From the NCBI GenBank assembly GCA_932521035.1, contig OW051493.1, forward strand, positions 744,001-808,000: 64,000 bases of DNA. Reading direction: 5' to 3'. This document shows, one piece after another, positions 63,722 through 64,000 of this stretch. Under the pieces are notes generated by a model. That model did no database searches, was not told where the DNA came from, and saw only the letters and a list, made by a program, of their open reading frames with translations. Both the position numbers and the translations under genes were made by a program. The DNA is from Oscheius dolichura (taxonomy: Eukaryota > Nematoda > Chromadorea > Rhabditida > Rhabditidae). Positions within the stretch are counted from its first letter, which is position 1; every line of letters begins with the position of its first letter.

Positions 63722-64000
63722 TGTTTGAACCTGGGTCTACTAGGGGTTCGGATATGCCACGTATCTTTGCCACTAGCTGGATTAACCAGATGGTTCAGTG
63801 AAATGGTCCAAACTATAGAGCGACATTAAGGAGATGGAGGCGTTTAGGAGAAAGGGGATTTATTATAACTGCATCAATTACAATAAGAGGGGAGAACGGT
63901 ACTCACTGAAATCTGACCACCGCCACCATGCGACCACCTAGATAACGCGCCCCCTTCGGGGGCGGGCTCATTGACCTTTCCTGACAAGAGTCAGGACATT
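63722..64000 (-). repeat. 5' LTR of the BEL/Pao element, truncated by the window edge
   Basis: 279 bases of the 5' LTR are present (R/U5 side), matching 52257-52535 with a single difference. A GTGAGTACC donor-like site lies within it on the minus strand. The U3 part and the outer target duplication are outside the window. The inner flank at the other end is TTGAT (52252-52256), the expected duplicate. Confidence 0.85.

Noticed and set aside
1..64000. CRISPR array, bacterial operon or integron features
   Set aside because: No regularly spaced short direct repeats, Shine-Dalgarno-led gene clusters or integrase-attC structures are seen. Gene structure is nematode-like throughout.

Overview
The window looks like euchromatin from a free-living rhabditid nematode, most likely Caenorhabditis or a close relative. 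Introns are mostly 30-70 nt with a TTTCAG-like acceptor. Acceptors abut start codons, as in spliced-leader trans-splicing. There is a Str-class chemoreceptor, a SYD-1-like PDZ gene, kelch genes, and dense short inverted-repeat elements carrying TA, TTAA or 8-bp target duplications. No bacterial features, rRNA, tRNA gene or CRISPR array were found.

Layout. 0.9-5.5 kb, minus: SYD-1-like PDZ gene, partial, with a plus-strand gene fragment in one intron. 7.3-12.9 kb, minus: a 12-exon secreted, cysteine-rich, probably GPI-anchored protein. 13.8 kb, plus: a single-exon acidic protein. 17.1-18.9 kb, plus: a seven-exon coiled-coil + kelch gene. 21.5-22.8 and 23.5-24.5 kb, minus: two incompletely resolved genes. 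25.4 kb, minus: a tiny membrane protein. 26-30 kb: mostly transposons. 30.5-33.6 kb, plus: a tandem duplication that left a truncated kinase pseudogene beside an intact kinase-kelch fusion gene. 35.1-39.3 kb, minus: an intact five-exon Str receptor. 44.3-51 kb, plus: two related coiled-coil genes whose introns are loaded with MITEs, one holding a nested hAT-like element. 52.26-64 kb, minus: an almost complete BEL/Pao LTR retroelement.

The retroelement has near-identical LTRs (one mismatch over the 279 bp that can be compared), an exact tRNA-Gly primer-binding site and one uninterrupted 2800-codon Gag-Pol-Env frame, so it is young and possibly competent. The Env part carries a phlebovirus-Gc-like cysteine motif. 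A second reading unit lies 3' of env. It has plausible splice sites, its own three CCHC knuckles that mirror the Gag nucleocapsid, and no usable ATG in its main exon. With a strong splice donor in the 5' leader, this suggests an alternatively spliced accessory nucleocapsid-like protein. This is the strongest candidate for an undescribed system.

The second candidate is the kinase-kelch fusion. The fusion and its coiled-coil-kelch paralogue 13 kb away share a phase-0 intron exactly at the start of the kelch domain, which points to exon shuffling. Multi-exon models were built by eye from splice consensus and phase agreement. They are self-consistent, but no alignment, transcript or database was available.
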